A stretch of 64,000 nt of DNA from Geobacter sp. UBA5735 (GTDB lineage Bacteria > Desulfobacterota > Desulfuromonadia > Geobacterales > Geobacteraceae): assembly GCA_002419385.1 (NCBI GenBank), contig DIFZ01000025.1, positions 11,921 to 75,920 on the forward strand, written 5' to 3'. The position numbers were made by a program, and so were the translations under genes. Below, one piece after another: positions 1 through 8,339 of the stretch. How positions within the stretch are numbered: position 1 is the first letter of the stretch; each line of letters starts with the position of its first letter. The notes below the pieces were generated by a model, which saw only the letters and a list, made by a program, of their open reading frames with translations, searched no databases and was not told the DNA's origin.

Positions 1-814
1 TCCCGCCAACAGCTATCCGGTAAACACCCGGGCTTGTCCGGTACGGGGCGAGCGCCTGGAAAACAGGCCGCTGTTTTTCCATGAACCCGGGCTTCGGCAT
101 GAGATCAAGGGAAAGGTCGAGTGATGATGCCGCACCAGGGTGTGAACCAGAAATCCTCCCCTGCATCCGCAGGTAGATGCCGTCTCCCTGGAAGGCCAGG
201 CTTTCCAGAGTTCCCTTTCCGCCCGTGGACCGATAAACTCCCCTGATTGTCTCGTATGTTGCGTCCGGCAGCAGTGCATCCCCGATCCTGACGCCGCGGA
301 AATCAGCGGCCCGCACCGTTATCCTGATTTCCCCCCTGCCGGCGGAACCCCTGCAGGAAAACGAGCCGTCACCGTCCAGCACACCGCGCAGATCACCGTA
401 ACCCGCGGTTCTGAAAAGCGGGACGTCTTCGAGCCGTACACCGGTGAAATGGAGATCAAACTCCCCGGTCCGCGGCTGATATTCCGCCTTGCACTCTCCT
501 TTGCCGATGCGTGCGCGACATTTCAGGACGATTTTCCCTGCCAGAAGCGGCAGCAGTTCAAGGCGTGCCGAGGCAGCTTCGATGTTCAGAAGCGGCCCGC
601 GCACATCGGATATGGTGCCGGCGGAGAGCCTCAGCTTCAAAGGAAAAGACTTGCGGAGACCACCGGAGCGGAAAACATACCCCTCCCGCTCCACCACCCT
701 GCTGATTGCCGATTCAATTTTCTCCCCTGGTATGAAGAGCATTACCAGGCTGGGAAACAGCGCAAGAATGGCGATTCCTGCCAAAAAAGCGAGGAGGAGG
801 GAGCGACGGTTCAC
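1..814 (-). CDS. gspN: Type II secretion protein GspN, C-terminus beyond window edge
   Basis: Uninterrupted frame from a GTG that overlaps the gspM stop (GTGA) to the window edge, about 271 codons. The N-terminus has one hydrophobic anchor (LLLAFLAGIAILALFPSLVM), then a long beta-rich region with no further membrane segment. GspN is an accessory inner-membrane/periplasmic protein of type II secretion systems in delta-proteobacteria. The assignment rests on position as the last gene after gspM, topology and size; sequence conservation in this family is low. The end of the gene is not visible. Confidence 0.8.
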   Translation of the reverse strand, partial: MNRRSLLLAFLAGIAILALFPSLVMLFIPGEKIESAISRVVEREGYVFRSGGLRKSFPLKLRLSAGTISDVRGPLLNIEAASARLELLPLLAGKIVLKCRARIGKGECKAEYQPRTGEFDLHFTGVRLEDVPLFRTAGYGDLRGVLDGDGSFSCRGSAGRGEIRITVRAADFRGVRIGDALLPDATYETIRGVYRSTGGKGTLESLAFQGDGIYLRMQGRISGSHPGAASSLDLSLDLMPKPGFMEKQRPVFQALAPYRTSPGVYRIAVGG

Positions 815-1359
815 TTCTGGTCCTGCGGCACCGGTTTCAGCAGCGCTATGGCGAGGGTCACATCAAGGCGGGACGGGTCATCGAACCGGGTTTTGAGATG
901 TGTCTTTTTCACCAGCACCGGTTTTTCACCCTTTTCGAGCCGATAGACGAGATTCACGGCTTCATTGGCGGTAAGCCCTTCAACGCGCACTTCTGCGGCA
1001 TCTTCGACGAACCCTCCCCGTTGCTCGCCTTTCAGCGGTGTTACCCTGCAGGATGTGCCTTTGATGCCGATGCTCTCGACGATGCGTGCCGGCGAGTCAT
1101 AACCGGTGGCAGCAGCAAGCCGACCGGAAAAGCGCTGGAAGGAGATCTTTGCCGCAAGGTAGCGCTGCTTCAACCCCATCATCTCAACCAGCTCCGCTTC
1201 CCTGGCCGTGCGCCTTTTTTCCAGAGCCGATATCCGCTGGTTGGCGGAGGTGAAAAGCACCAGAAGCAGCAGGAGGAGCGCTATGCCGACCCCGATGAAG
1301 AGGCGGACATCCCTGTCCGCTGCTTCATACCGCTCACGCAACTGATGAAGAACTTTCAT
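811..1359 (-). CDS. gspM: Type II secretion system protein GspM
   Basis: Bitopic inner-membrane protein of 182 residues: a short basic cytoplasmic head, one membrane helix near residues 21-38 (LFIGVGIALLLLLLVLFTSA), a coiled segment, then a small periplasmic ferredoxin-like domain. GspM pairs with GspL in the inner-membrane platform. The start overlaps the gspL stop by ATGA and the stop overlaps gspN, so the three genes are translationally coupled. The family is divergent; the call leans on topology and gene order. Confidence 0.85.
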   Translation of the reverse strand: MKVLHQLRERYEAADRDVRLFIGVGIALLLLLLVLFTSANQRISALEKRRTAREAELVEMMGLKQRYLAAKISFQRFSGRLAAATGYDSPARIVESIGIKGTSCRVTPLKGEQRGGFVEDAAEVRVEGLTANEAVNLVYRLEKGEKPVLVKKTHLKTRFDDPSRLDVTLAIALLKPVPQDQK

Positions 1360-2675
1360 TGTGCCATCTCCCCCAGAACTCCCCGGAACACGAAGGAAAC
1401 GGTCCCGTCAGGCCGCGATTTCACTTCCCCCATCTCGGACGAGGCGAACAGAGGGGCAAGGCGGGTCCTGAAATCGGTTGCCGCCTGAAACGAACGGGCA
1501 TCACCCTTCAGCCGCACCTGGCCGCCATCGATCTCTGCCTCGTAGATTCCGCTCACATCCTCTCCCTTTGCCTTGGCGATGTCGCTAAGAATCCTGAGAA
1601 CACTCCGCCCGGCCGCCGCATCTCCCAGACGCCGCAGTTCCGCTTTCAGTTCGGACACTTCATCAACCGCCCTTTTCCTCTCGGGAAACACTTCACGGTA
1701 TATCTGGCGGATCGAAGCGTCGAGGGACGCCAGGTCATGTTTCACGAAATAGTAGCGGAGCCCGGTTTCTCCGACCAGCAGAGCGGCAAGGATGGCAACC
1801 AGGGATACGGTCCAGCGAAGCTTCTTCCTCAACCGTTCCCTGCCGGCCATGTAGGCCAGCCTGCCGTGCCTGAAGTTGACCGGCTCTCCGTGAAGCGAGG
1901 CGGCTGCAAGCGCCCACGAACCGGCAAACCGCACCGCGGTATCCCGATCCGGAAAGGCCGCCGCATGAGCGCCGGTTACGGGCAGCACGGCAAAGGAACG
2001 GCAGGACTGCTTTCCGGCAGTTCCGGCCCGGGCTGCCTTTCCGTGCAGGAAAACCCTGTCCACGTGTATCCCCGTACCCAACTCCAGCATGGCAAGGGTC
2101 CTGTCAATGTCCGCCACTGCGTCATCCTGGTCCAGGGTACGGAACATGAGCGGCGTCCCCTTCGAGAAGACGGCAAGGGAGCAGCCGTCGCTCAGCGCCA
2201 AGGGGCCATCTTCGGCGGCGGAGACAAGCTGGTCCCAATGAAACATATGGCAGCACACCATCTCGGGCTCCAGGCCGGACGCGGCCATGGCGTCTATCTT
2301 CTGCCGCAGCTCAGCCTCGATACCCCACACGGCCAGAACCCGGTTGTTGCACAACGGAAGAGCGTCAAACAGGAGTCCATCCGCGTCGATGGCGGTTTCC
2401 CCCTTGAGCTCCAGGGGAAGAACCTCCCGCTGTTTCCGGCGATCCGCGATAGGCAGTTCCACCTCCCGGGAAAAAACGCTTGCGGAGCCAAGAGAAAGAA
2501 CGACTCTCATTTCCCGTTTGCCTGCAACGGCAAGCTCATCGCACGCAGCCGTAAAGTCACCGGACCCGTCCAAAGGGCTGTGCTCGGCGCCCTGGAACAG
2601 GAGTGTACCTCTCTCCCGCCGGTAGCGCACCGCACAAATCTCGCCGGGAACCGTTTCAACAATCAGGATATCCAT
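1356..2675 (-). CDS. gspL: Type II secretion system protein GspL
   Basis: About 439 residues with the GspL plan: a cytoplasmic actin/PilM-like domain of roughly 270 residues, one membrane helix (WTVSLVAILAALLVGETGL) and a periplasmic ferredoxin-like domain. GspL recruits the GspE ATPase to the inner membrane. The ATG used here overlaps the gspK stop (TAATG) and has GGAGAG upstream, so it is preferred over the in-frame start 15 bases earlier at 2690. The gene lies between gspK and gspM in an overlapping operon. Confidence 0.88.
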   Translation of the reverse strand: MDILIVETVPGEICAVRYRRERGTLLFQGAEHSPLDGSGDFTAACDELAVAGKREMRVVLSLGSASVFSREVELPIADRRKQREVLPLELKGETAIDADGLLFDALPLCNNRVLAVWGIEAELRQKIDAMAASGLEPEMVCCHMFHWDQLVSAAEDGPLALSDGCSLAVFSKGTPLMFRTLDQDDAVADIDRTLAMLELGTGIHVDRVFLHGKAARAGTAGKQSCRSFAVLPVTGAHAAAFPDRDTAVRFAGSWALAAASLHGEPVNFRHGRLAYMAGRERLRKKLRWTVSLVAILAALLVGETGLRYYFVKHDLASLDASIRQIYREVFPERKRAVDEVSELKAELRRLGDAAAGRSVLRILSDIAKAKGEDVSGIYEAEIDGGQVRLKGDARSFQAATDFRTRLAPLFASSEMGEVKSRPDGTVSFVFRGVLGEMAQ

Positions 2676-3601
2676 TACAACTCTCTCCAATACAGGATTG
2701 TCGTCTGTGTACCGGTCATTCTGACTGCAGCTTCGACCAGCCGGACGGTTTCGTTTACCCGGGCACGGGACTGAATCCGGAATACCGTTCCCTTTACCGT
2801 AATCTTATCCCTGAGAGCTATCCCGACAGTCTCGAAACCCGGGATGGCGGTTATATCGGAAGGGTTTCTGATCGGTGTCGTGCGCCGGTATTCCACAAGC
2901 CGCGCTGCCAGGTCCGAACTCATTCGTTCATCCAGAGCGGCCAGCACCTCCGCTGGCGCCGTGTTAACATTTATCCGGGAATATGGCCCCCCACAGTTCT
3001 CCGGGTAAACCGTCACATACGGATTGAGTTTTACCAGGGTTTTTTCGTCGAAACCGGCCACCATCCGCAACTCTTCGTAACTCTCGAGGGGAGCGTTCTT
3101 CGCAGCATACGGGGGTTCAAGTGCCCCGTAAAACCGGGTTTCCGCGCCCCCTGGCCGTTGGCTGTCATCGGAGTCTACCCAGTCGGCCACTGCCTCGAGC
3201 AAATCCAGCGGCAGGCCGAGGCCGCTGAAGATCCTCTGGGCGCTCCGGTAGCAGGCATCATTGAGCGTTCCGTTCGGGAACACGATCGAATTGAGATCGA
3301 GCTTGCCGGATTCCTCGGTGATGGAAATGCTGACCGTACCCCGTTCATCCGTTATCTCACCGGGAGCAGCCCAGGCATCCGTGAGACTGGTGTAATTCTG
3401 GCCGGCCAAAACAGTCTCTATGAGCCTGACTGCGCCAGCGGCGCCTGCAGCCGCCGCCAGGCTTGCCTGCTGAGCGTCGGCATAGCTGTGGCGCAGGGAA
3501 GTTTCCACGAAAACATCATGTATGAACTCAACAGTAATCGCCACCAGCAGTGCTGTTATGATCAGCGTAATGACAAGGGCAAATCCGTTTTTCCCTCTCA
3601 C
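2675..3601 (-). CDS. gspK: Type II secretion minor pseudopilin GspK
   Basis: 308-residue minor pseudopilin. The N-terminus MRGKNGFALVITLIITALL has the short basic leader, a G-F prepilin cleavage point and the hydrophobic helix; the glutamate usual at mature position 5 is absent, as is normal for GspK. The large periplasmic part with helix-hairpin-helix-like segments (NVNTAPAEVLAALD) is typical. GspK caps the pseudopilus tip with GspI and GspJ. The start overlaps the gspJ stop by ATGA. Confidence 0.93.
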   Translation of the reverse strand: MRGKNGFALVITLIITALLVAITVEFIHDVFVETSLRHSYADAQQASLAAAAGAAGAVRLIETVLAGQNYTSLTDAWAAPGEITDERGTVSISITEESGKLDLNSIVFPNGTLNDACYRSAQRIFSGLGLPLDLLEAVADWVDSDDSQRPGGAETRFYGALEPPYAAKNAPLESYEELRMVAGFDEKTLVKLNPYVTVYPENCGGPYSRINVNTAPAEVLAALDERMSSDLAARLVEYRRTTPIRNPSDITAIPGFETVGIALRDKITVKGTVFRIQSRARVNETVRLVEAAVRMTGTQTTILYWREL

Positions 3602-4215
3602 AGTCCACTCACACGCGGCAGCACAAGAGCATTGAAGCTCATCGGCCCGTTATCATCACGCACCGTTATGGTTACCCGCACAGCCTTGGGCAATCGGCCA
3701 TTCAGCGCCGTATCCCAACTCTTCAGCCAGGCGTTGCCATCATGGCACTCCACCAGGAAGCCCTCGATTTTCCCGGTCAGGGGATAGGGTTCGGTTTTGG
3801 AATCCAGGTAGAGGTCCCGTGTCTGCCGGGAAAGGATCAGGCTGTTTTCTTCCCTCTCCAGCGGACGGTAGCGCACGGTCATAACGTCGGAACACGGGAC
3901 GGAACCCTGGCGGGGAACGGTAAATGCCGTAAACTCGAGGGTTGATGCCGGTTTGCCGAAGACGTCGCGGTCCTCGACAACGAAATGGAGCCTCGTGTTG
4001 GCGCTGTGGTACCATGCAGCCGACAGCTCCCGCCGCAGAAGGTCGAGGGTTACGCGCAGATCACGGAGCTGGCCGGTGCGTTCCCTGGCAGCAGACGAAG
4101 CCCGCGTGACTGAGAAGTACGTACCGTAGAGTGCTCCTGCAAGAAGAACCAGTATCAGCAGTGCAATCAGCACCTCCAGGAGTGTGAACCCTTTATTGGA
4201 GAAGATAATCGTCAA
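3598..4215 (-). CDS. gspJ: Type II secretion minor pseudopilin GspJ
   Basis: Pseudopilin with prepilin motif NKGFTLLEVLIALLILVLL, including Glu5 of the mature protein. The TTG chosen here has GGAAGGA nine bases upstream and gives an eight-residue leader ending in Gly; an ATG at 4233 would give a 15-residue leader and a 41-base overlap with gspI instead of 23. The globular part (DLLRRELSAAWYH) fits GspJ, which joins GspI and GspK at the pseudopilus tip. Start choice is inferred; identity is firm. Confidence 0.88.
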   Translation of the reverse strand: MTIIFSNKGFTLLEVLIALLILVLLAGALYGTYFSVTRASSAARERTGQLRDLRVTLDLLRRELSAAWYHSANTRLHFVVEDRDVFGKPASTLEFTAFTVPRQGSVPCSDVMTVRYRPLEREENSLILSRQTRDLYLDSKTEPYPLTGKIEGFLVECHDGNAWLKSWDTALNGRLPKAVRVTITVRDDNGPMSFNALVLPRVSGL

Positions 4216-4540
4216 GGGACAGTGTCCTTCCATCGGCTCCCCAGGCCACCGTTACGGTCAACTTCCTGAAGATGGGCGCCGACATGGAGGAAACCTCGGC
4301 CCTCCATGCCATATCCGGTTGTTCCGGGGCAAAGGTCCCCTGCTTTTCCGGCATCGCCCCCTTCGGAGCTGCCAGCTCCAGCTCCTCGATCTTGGACCGT
4401 GCCAGCAGGAGGGCAATGGTGTGCTCGCGGTCCTCCGCAACCAGGGAGAGGTGATAATTGACCGCGCCGAGTACCGTCAACACCGTTCCGGCCAGGATGG
4501 CAAGCGCAACCATGACTTCCAGCAGGGTAAAACCTTTCAC
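4193..4540 (-). CDS. gspI: Type II secretion minor pseudopilin GspI
   Basis: 115-residue minor pseudopilin starting MKGFTLLEVMVALAILAGTV, with a two-residue leader, prepilin peptidase site and Glu5. The body LLLARSKIEELEL followed by a short beta domain ending in VTVAWG is typical of GspI. It overlaps gspH by ATGA and extends into gspJ. Role: nucleates the pseudopilus tip complex with GspJ and GspK. Confidence 0.93.
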   Translation of the reverse strand: MKGFTLLEVMVALAILAGTVLTVLGAVNYHLSLVAEDREHTIALLLARSKIEELELAAPKGAMPEKQGTFAPEQPDMAWRAEVSSMSAPIFRKLTVTVAWGADGRTLSLDDYLLQ

Positions 4541-5061
4541 AAAACACCTTCCTGGTAGCCCTCGAACACCTCTACCCTTCCACTTCCGGGATAGAGCGCT
4601 ACCGTATAGTACCGGTCCCCACGTTCCGCTTTCAGGTGAATGAGCACGAAATCCTCCACCCCCAGGGGGCTGAAGTCGAGGGTCACGGTTCCAGTGGTCT
4701 GCCTTCCGGCCCGCGCAGCGGTAATGTCTGCGATTACGATCCCCTCCCTGAGCGGCTGGCGGTGCAGGAAGCTGTCCTGGGCGGCAGCCTCCTGACCCTC
4801 GGGGAGAATACGGGTGATCTCTGCGTTTCCCGCTGCAAGGTTCAAACGCAACCGGTATCCGGTCTTGGTGGCAACGGCAAGGTCTGTCAGGTAACGGACG
4901 GTGGCAGCCAGATTCCGGGCCGAATCCTTCAGATCCCCATCGGTGGTTGACGGCAGACGCGGTATCACGAGCAGAGCAACGAGCGAGAGGATGGCGATCA
5001 CCACCGTCAACTCCACAAGGGTGAAGCCCGAAAGCCCGTTAGTTTCCCTTTTTGCCGACAT
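4537..5061 (-). CDS. gspH: Type II secretion minor pseudopilin GspH
   Basis: 174-residue pseudopilin with leader MSAKRETNGLSG, then FTLVELTVVIAILSLVALL and the GspH/FimT-type beta domain ending in a GSGRVEVFEG segment. GspH sits below the tip complex in the pseudopilus. It starts two bases after the gspG stop and overlaps gspI by ATGA. Confidence 0.92.
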   Translation of the reverse strand: MSAKRETNGLSGFTLVELTVVIAILSLVALLVIPRLPSTTDGDLKDSARNLAATVRYLTDLAVATKTGYRLRLNLAAGNAEITRILPEGQEAAAQDSFLHRQPLREGIVIADITAARAGRQTTGTVTLDFSPLGVEDFVLIHLKAERGDRYYTVALYPGSGRVEVFEGYQEGVL

Positions 5062-5063
5062 GT

Positions 5064-5504
5064 TCAGCGCATGTTCCAGCTCTCGACATCCGCGTCCTTG
5101 CCCTCGCCTCCCTTGACGCCGTCGGCCCCGAAGGAGTAAAGGTCGTAATCGCCGTGCTGGCCGGGAGAGATGTAGACAAAGTCATTCCCCCAGGGATCCT
5201 GCGGGATTTCCCTGTTCTCCAGGTAACCGCCCTCACGGTATTTTTTCGGGATGACACCGCTCGCCGGCTTGTCGACCAGCGCCTGAAGTCCCTGCTCCGT
5301 TCCCGGGAAAACCCCGTTGTCCAACTTGTAGAGCTTCAGGGCCGTCTCGAAATTCCTGATCTGGATCTTTGCATCAGCGATCTTCGCATCGTCGCTCCGG
5401 CCGATGATTTTGGGCGCCACCAGGACCGCCAGCAGGCTCAAGATGACGATGACCACCATTATTTCGATGAGCGTGAATCCGCCCGTGCATTTCAGGTGCT
5501 TCAT
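5064..5504 (-). CDS. gspG: Type II secretion major pseudopilin GspG
   Basis: 146-residue major pseudopilin: leader MKHLKCTGG, then FTLIEIMVVIVILSLLAVLV, and the conserved YKLDNGVFPGTEQGLQALV and DPWGNDFVYISPGQHGDYDL segments that include the calcium-binding loop. It forms the pseudopilus shaft. A strong GGAGGT ribosome site lies upstream. A gap of 71 bases separates it from gspF, the only such gap in the gspF-gspN part of the operon; extra expression from there is possible but no promoter is obvious. Confidence 0.97.
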   Translation of the reverse strand: MKHLKCTGGFTLIEIMVVIVILSLLAVLVAPKIIGRSDDAKIADAKIQIRNFETALKLYKLDNGVFPGTEQGLQALVDKPASGVIPKKYREGGYLENREIPQDPWGNDFVYISPGQHGDYDLYSFGADGVKGGEGKDADVESWNMR

Positions 5505-5575
5505 CGTTGGTTACCTCCGTTAATGGAATTGGAAACTGCATTCATGTCGATCAGGAGTTTCCGGATAGACACGAA

Positions 5576-6787
5576 TTATCTGACCAGCTGGTTCAGCTGG
5601 AAAATCGGCAGCAGAACGGCAACCACCATGATGCCGACCACCAACCCCATGGCCAGGACCAGCGCCGGTTCAAGCAGCGACATGAACCGGGTCACCGTAG
5701 CAACGAATTCCTTCTCGAAGGCCGATCCGGCTTTGGCCAGCATCTCCTCCATGGTGCCGCCCTTCTCGCCCACGGCAACCATGTGGACAAGCAGCGGCGG
5801 AAACAGGGTGCGGTCCCGCAGGGAGGCGGACAGGCTCCCTCCCTGCGCCAGTTCTTCCCGGGATTCGGCAATGGCGCGGCGGTATCTCCTGTTTACCACT
5901 ACATCCCCGGTGATCTCAAGCGCCCTCATGACCGGGACGCCGCTGGCGAGCAAAAGGCCCAGTATCCTGGCGAACCGGGAAAGGACCAAGCTGGTTGCGA
6001 GCCGGCCAGCCACCGGCAGCCTGAGCAGCCATGCATCCCGCATGAACCGGAAGGACTCCCTGCCCATGAGCTTCCGATACAGGATCAGGGCGCCGGCTGC
6101 CGCCATGAGCACCAGCCACCACCAATCGCGCAGCATGGTGCCGGCCCTGATGAGGAAGACCGTTATGAACGGAAGGGCAGCCTTGTTCTGCTGGAAGATC
6201 ACCACGATCCTGGGAATGACGAACGCCAGGAGAAACAGCACGACGGCCGTTCCCACGAAGGCCATCAGCACGGGATAGGCCAGCGAGGTAATGATGCGGC
6301 TCCTGGCAGCCTCCTGGTCTTCGAGGAAATCCGCCAGACGATCCAGAATGGTCTCCAGGGCGCCACTGGCCTCACCCGCGGCAACCATGCTGACATAGCT
6401 TTCACTGAAGACATCCGGTTCGCCGGCCATGGCCCGCGCCAGGGTTCCCCCTTCGGCAAGCCGGGATCGGATGCGGGAGAGAATCACCTTCAGCTCGCCC
6501 GGACGCTCCTGTTCGTACAGGGTGGCAACGGCCTCGTAGAGTGGCACGGAAGCGCCCAGGAGTGTCGAGAGACGGCGCGTCATGAGTGAAAGCTCCGGCA
6601 GGGTCACCCGTTTGCGGAAGAATTTGCTCAACCTCCAGCCGGGCGCATCGACTGTTTCGGAAAGCTCGCGCAGGTGAAGCCCCTCAGCCCTGAGCGTGTG
6701 CAGCGCGTCCTGGTACGTGTCCGCCTCCATGATGCCCGAGACCGGTGAGCCGTCGCCCCTGAATGCGCTATAACGGAAGGTCGGCAT
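5576..6787 (-). CDS. gspF: Type II secretion inner-membrane platform protein GspF
   Basis: 403 residues with two repeated GspF/PilC cytoplasmic domains separated by membrane helices, plus a C-terminal helix (LALAMGLVVGIMVVAVLLPIF). The GspF signatures EGGTLARAM and GGTMEEMLAKAG mark the two repeats. It connects the GspE ATPase to pseudopilus assembly. The start lies inside the last 20 bases of gspE with AGGAGG just upstream. Confidence 0.96.
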   Translation of the reverse strand: MPTFRYSAFRGDGSPVSGIMEADTYQDALHTLRAEGLHLRELSETVDAPGWRLSKFFRKRVTLPELSLMTRRLSTLLGASVPLYEAVATLYEQERPGELKVILSRIRSRLAEGGTLARAMAGEPDVFSESYVSMVAAGEASGALETILDRLADFLEDQEAARSRIITSLAYPVLMAFVGTAVVLFLLAFVIPRIVVIFQQNKAALPFITVFLIRAGTMLRDWWWLVLMAAAGALILYRKLMGRESFRFMRDAWLLRLPVAGRLATSLVLSRFARILGLLLASGVPVMRALEITGDVVVNRRYRRAIAESREELAQGGSLSASLRDRTLFPPLLVHMVAVGEKGGTMEEMLAKAGSAFEKEFVATVTRFMSLLEPALVLAMGLVVGIMVVAVLLPIFQLNQLVR

Positions 6788-8339
6788 AATCCTCCTGGGT
6801 CACCCGCACCACCTCCTCGATGGTTGTTATCCCGGCGGCAACCTTGGCCAGGCCGTCCTCCCGCAGGGTCTTCATGCCCCGGGCAAGGGCGTATTCCCTG
6901 ATTTCACCCGACGGTGCGCGGCGGATTATCATGGAACAGATTTCGGGATCGACGAGAAGGAGCTCATAGATGCCGGTCCGACCGAGGGTGCCCAGGCCGA
7001 AGCATGCGTCGCACCCCCTGCCTCGGTAAAGCAGCGCGGGCAATGCAATGCCGGGATAGGTCCGGTCAGGCAGGTACTCTTCGCGGCAGTGGGGGCAGAT
7101 CACCCTGACCAGACGCTGGGCAAGGACCGCGGAAAGAGAGGACGCCACCAGAAACGGCTCGATGCCCATGTCGATCAGCCGGGTAACCGCGGTCGGAGCA
7201 TCGTTGGTGTGGAGCGTGGAAAGGACCAGGTGCCCCGTAAGGCTGGCTTGTATGGCGATCTCGGCAGTCTCGGCATCCCGGATCTCGCCAACCATGATAA
7301 TGTCAGGGTCCTGGCGCAGGATGGAGCGCAGGCCGTTGGCAAAGGTCAGGTCGATCCTGGGATTGACCGGTATCTGGCCGACCCCTTTCAACTGGTATTC
7401 TACGGGGTCTTCAATGGTTATGATGTTCTTGTCCGGAGAATTGAGACGGTTCAGGGCCGCATACAGGGTCGTCGACTTGCCGCTGCCGGTGGGACCGGTG
7501 ACCAGAATGATGCCGCTGTTCCGTCCCAGCAGCCGCTCGATCGCCGTGACCCCGCCCGGGGAGAGCCCCATGTCTTCAAGGGAAATCAGGCCCTTTTTCC
7601 TGTCCAGGAGACGGAGGACCACCCGTTCGCCGAAGCAGGTCGGGACAATGGACACTCGGATGTCCACTTCCCGTCCCGTGACGATCACCCTGATGCGCCC
7701 GTCCTGGGGAAGCCTCTTTTCCGCGATGTTGAGGCCGGCCATGATCTTGACCCGCGATATGACCGCCTCCTGGACCACCTTGGGGGGGCTCAGCACCTTG
7801 TAGAGGATTCCGTCGATCCTGAAGCGGACTTCCACGTCCCGCTCGTACGGCTCGATATGGATGTCGCTGGCCCGCTCCTTGACCGCCTGGAACAGGATCG
7901 AGTTCAGGAGCCTGATGACCGGCGCCTCGTCGGTGAGTTCCATGAGATCACGTGGTTGATTGAATTCGGTGGCAATGGTCGAAAGGTCTTCCCCCTCCAG
8001 TTCCTCCACCACCTCCTGGGCTGATCCCGAAACCCTCGGATAGAGGTGGCTGAAAGCCTCCATGAGCGTCTCGCCCGTGGTCACGATCACCTGGACCGGC
8101 TGCCCGAAAATCCCGCGGATCTCATCCACGGCGGATATCTTTGCCGGGTCCCCGACAGCCACCGCCAGCCAGCCGTTTTCCTCCCACAGCGGCAGAACCA
8201 GGTTGGAGCGGACGAACCCCAGCGGCAGACGCTCAAGAAAGGAGATGTCCACCCTGCCGTGGTCGATCACTGCAAGGAACGGCAAACCCAGCCTGGCAGC
8301 CGCCGCCGCCAAATCACTTCGTGGACTGTTCGGTATCAT
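6768..8339 (-). CDS. gspE: Type II secretion ATPase GspE
   Basis: 523-residue hexameric ATPase. An N-terminal MshEN-like domain is followed by the ATPase core with Walker A GPTGSGKSTTLYAA, Asp and His boxes (ITIEDPVEYQ; LVLSTLHTNDAPTAVTRL) and Walker B region PDIIMVGEIRDAETAEIA. A CxxC pair of the zinc module is present (CPHC ... CDAC). It powers pseudopilin assembly and overlaps both gspD and gspF. Confidence 0.97.
   Translation of the reverse strand: MIPNSPRSDLAAAAARLGLPFLAVIDHGRVDISFLERLPLGFVRSNLVLPLWEENGWLAVAVGDPAKISAVDEIRGIFGQPVQVIVTTGETLMEAFSHLYPRVSGSAQEVVEELEGEDLSTIATEFNQPRDLMELTDEAPVIRLLNSILFQAVKERASDIHIEPYERDVEVRFRIDGILYKVLSPPKVVQEAVISRVKIMAGLNIAEKRLPQDGRIRVIVTGREVDIRVSIVPTCFGERVVLRLLDRKKGLISLEDMGLSPGGVTAIERLLGRNSGIILVTGPTGSGKSTTLYAALNRLNSPDKNIITIEDPVEYQLKGVGQIPVNPRIDLTFANGLRSILRQDPDIIMVGEIRDAETAEIAIQASLTGHLVLSTLHTNDAPTAVTRLIDMGIEPFLVASSLSAVLAQRLVRVICPHCREEYLPDRTYPGIALPALLYRGRGCDACFGLGTLGRTGIYELLLVDPEICSMIIRRAPSGEIREYALARGMKTLREDGLAKVAAGITTIEEVVRVTQEDYADLPL

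Noticed and set aside
1735..1751. TGTTTCACG match to the left half of parS
   Set aside because: Inside the coding sequence of gspL and only about 11 of 16 positions match; compatible with chance.
1359..2774. 471-codon plus-strand frame opposite gspL
   Set aside because: Shadow of gspL; GspL family match and operon overlap support the minus strand.
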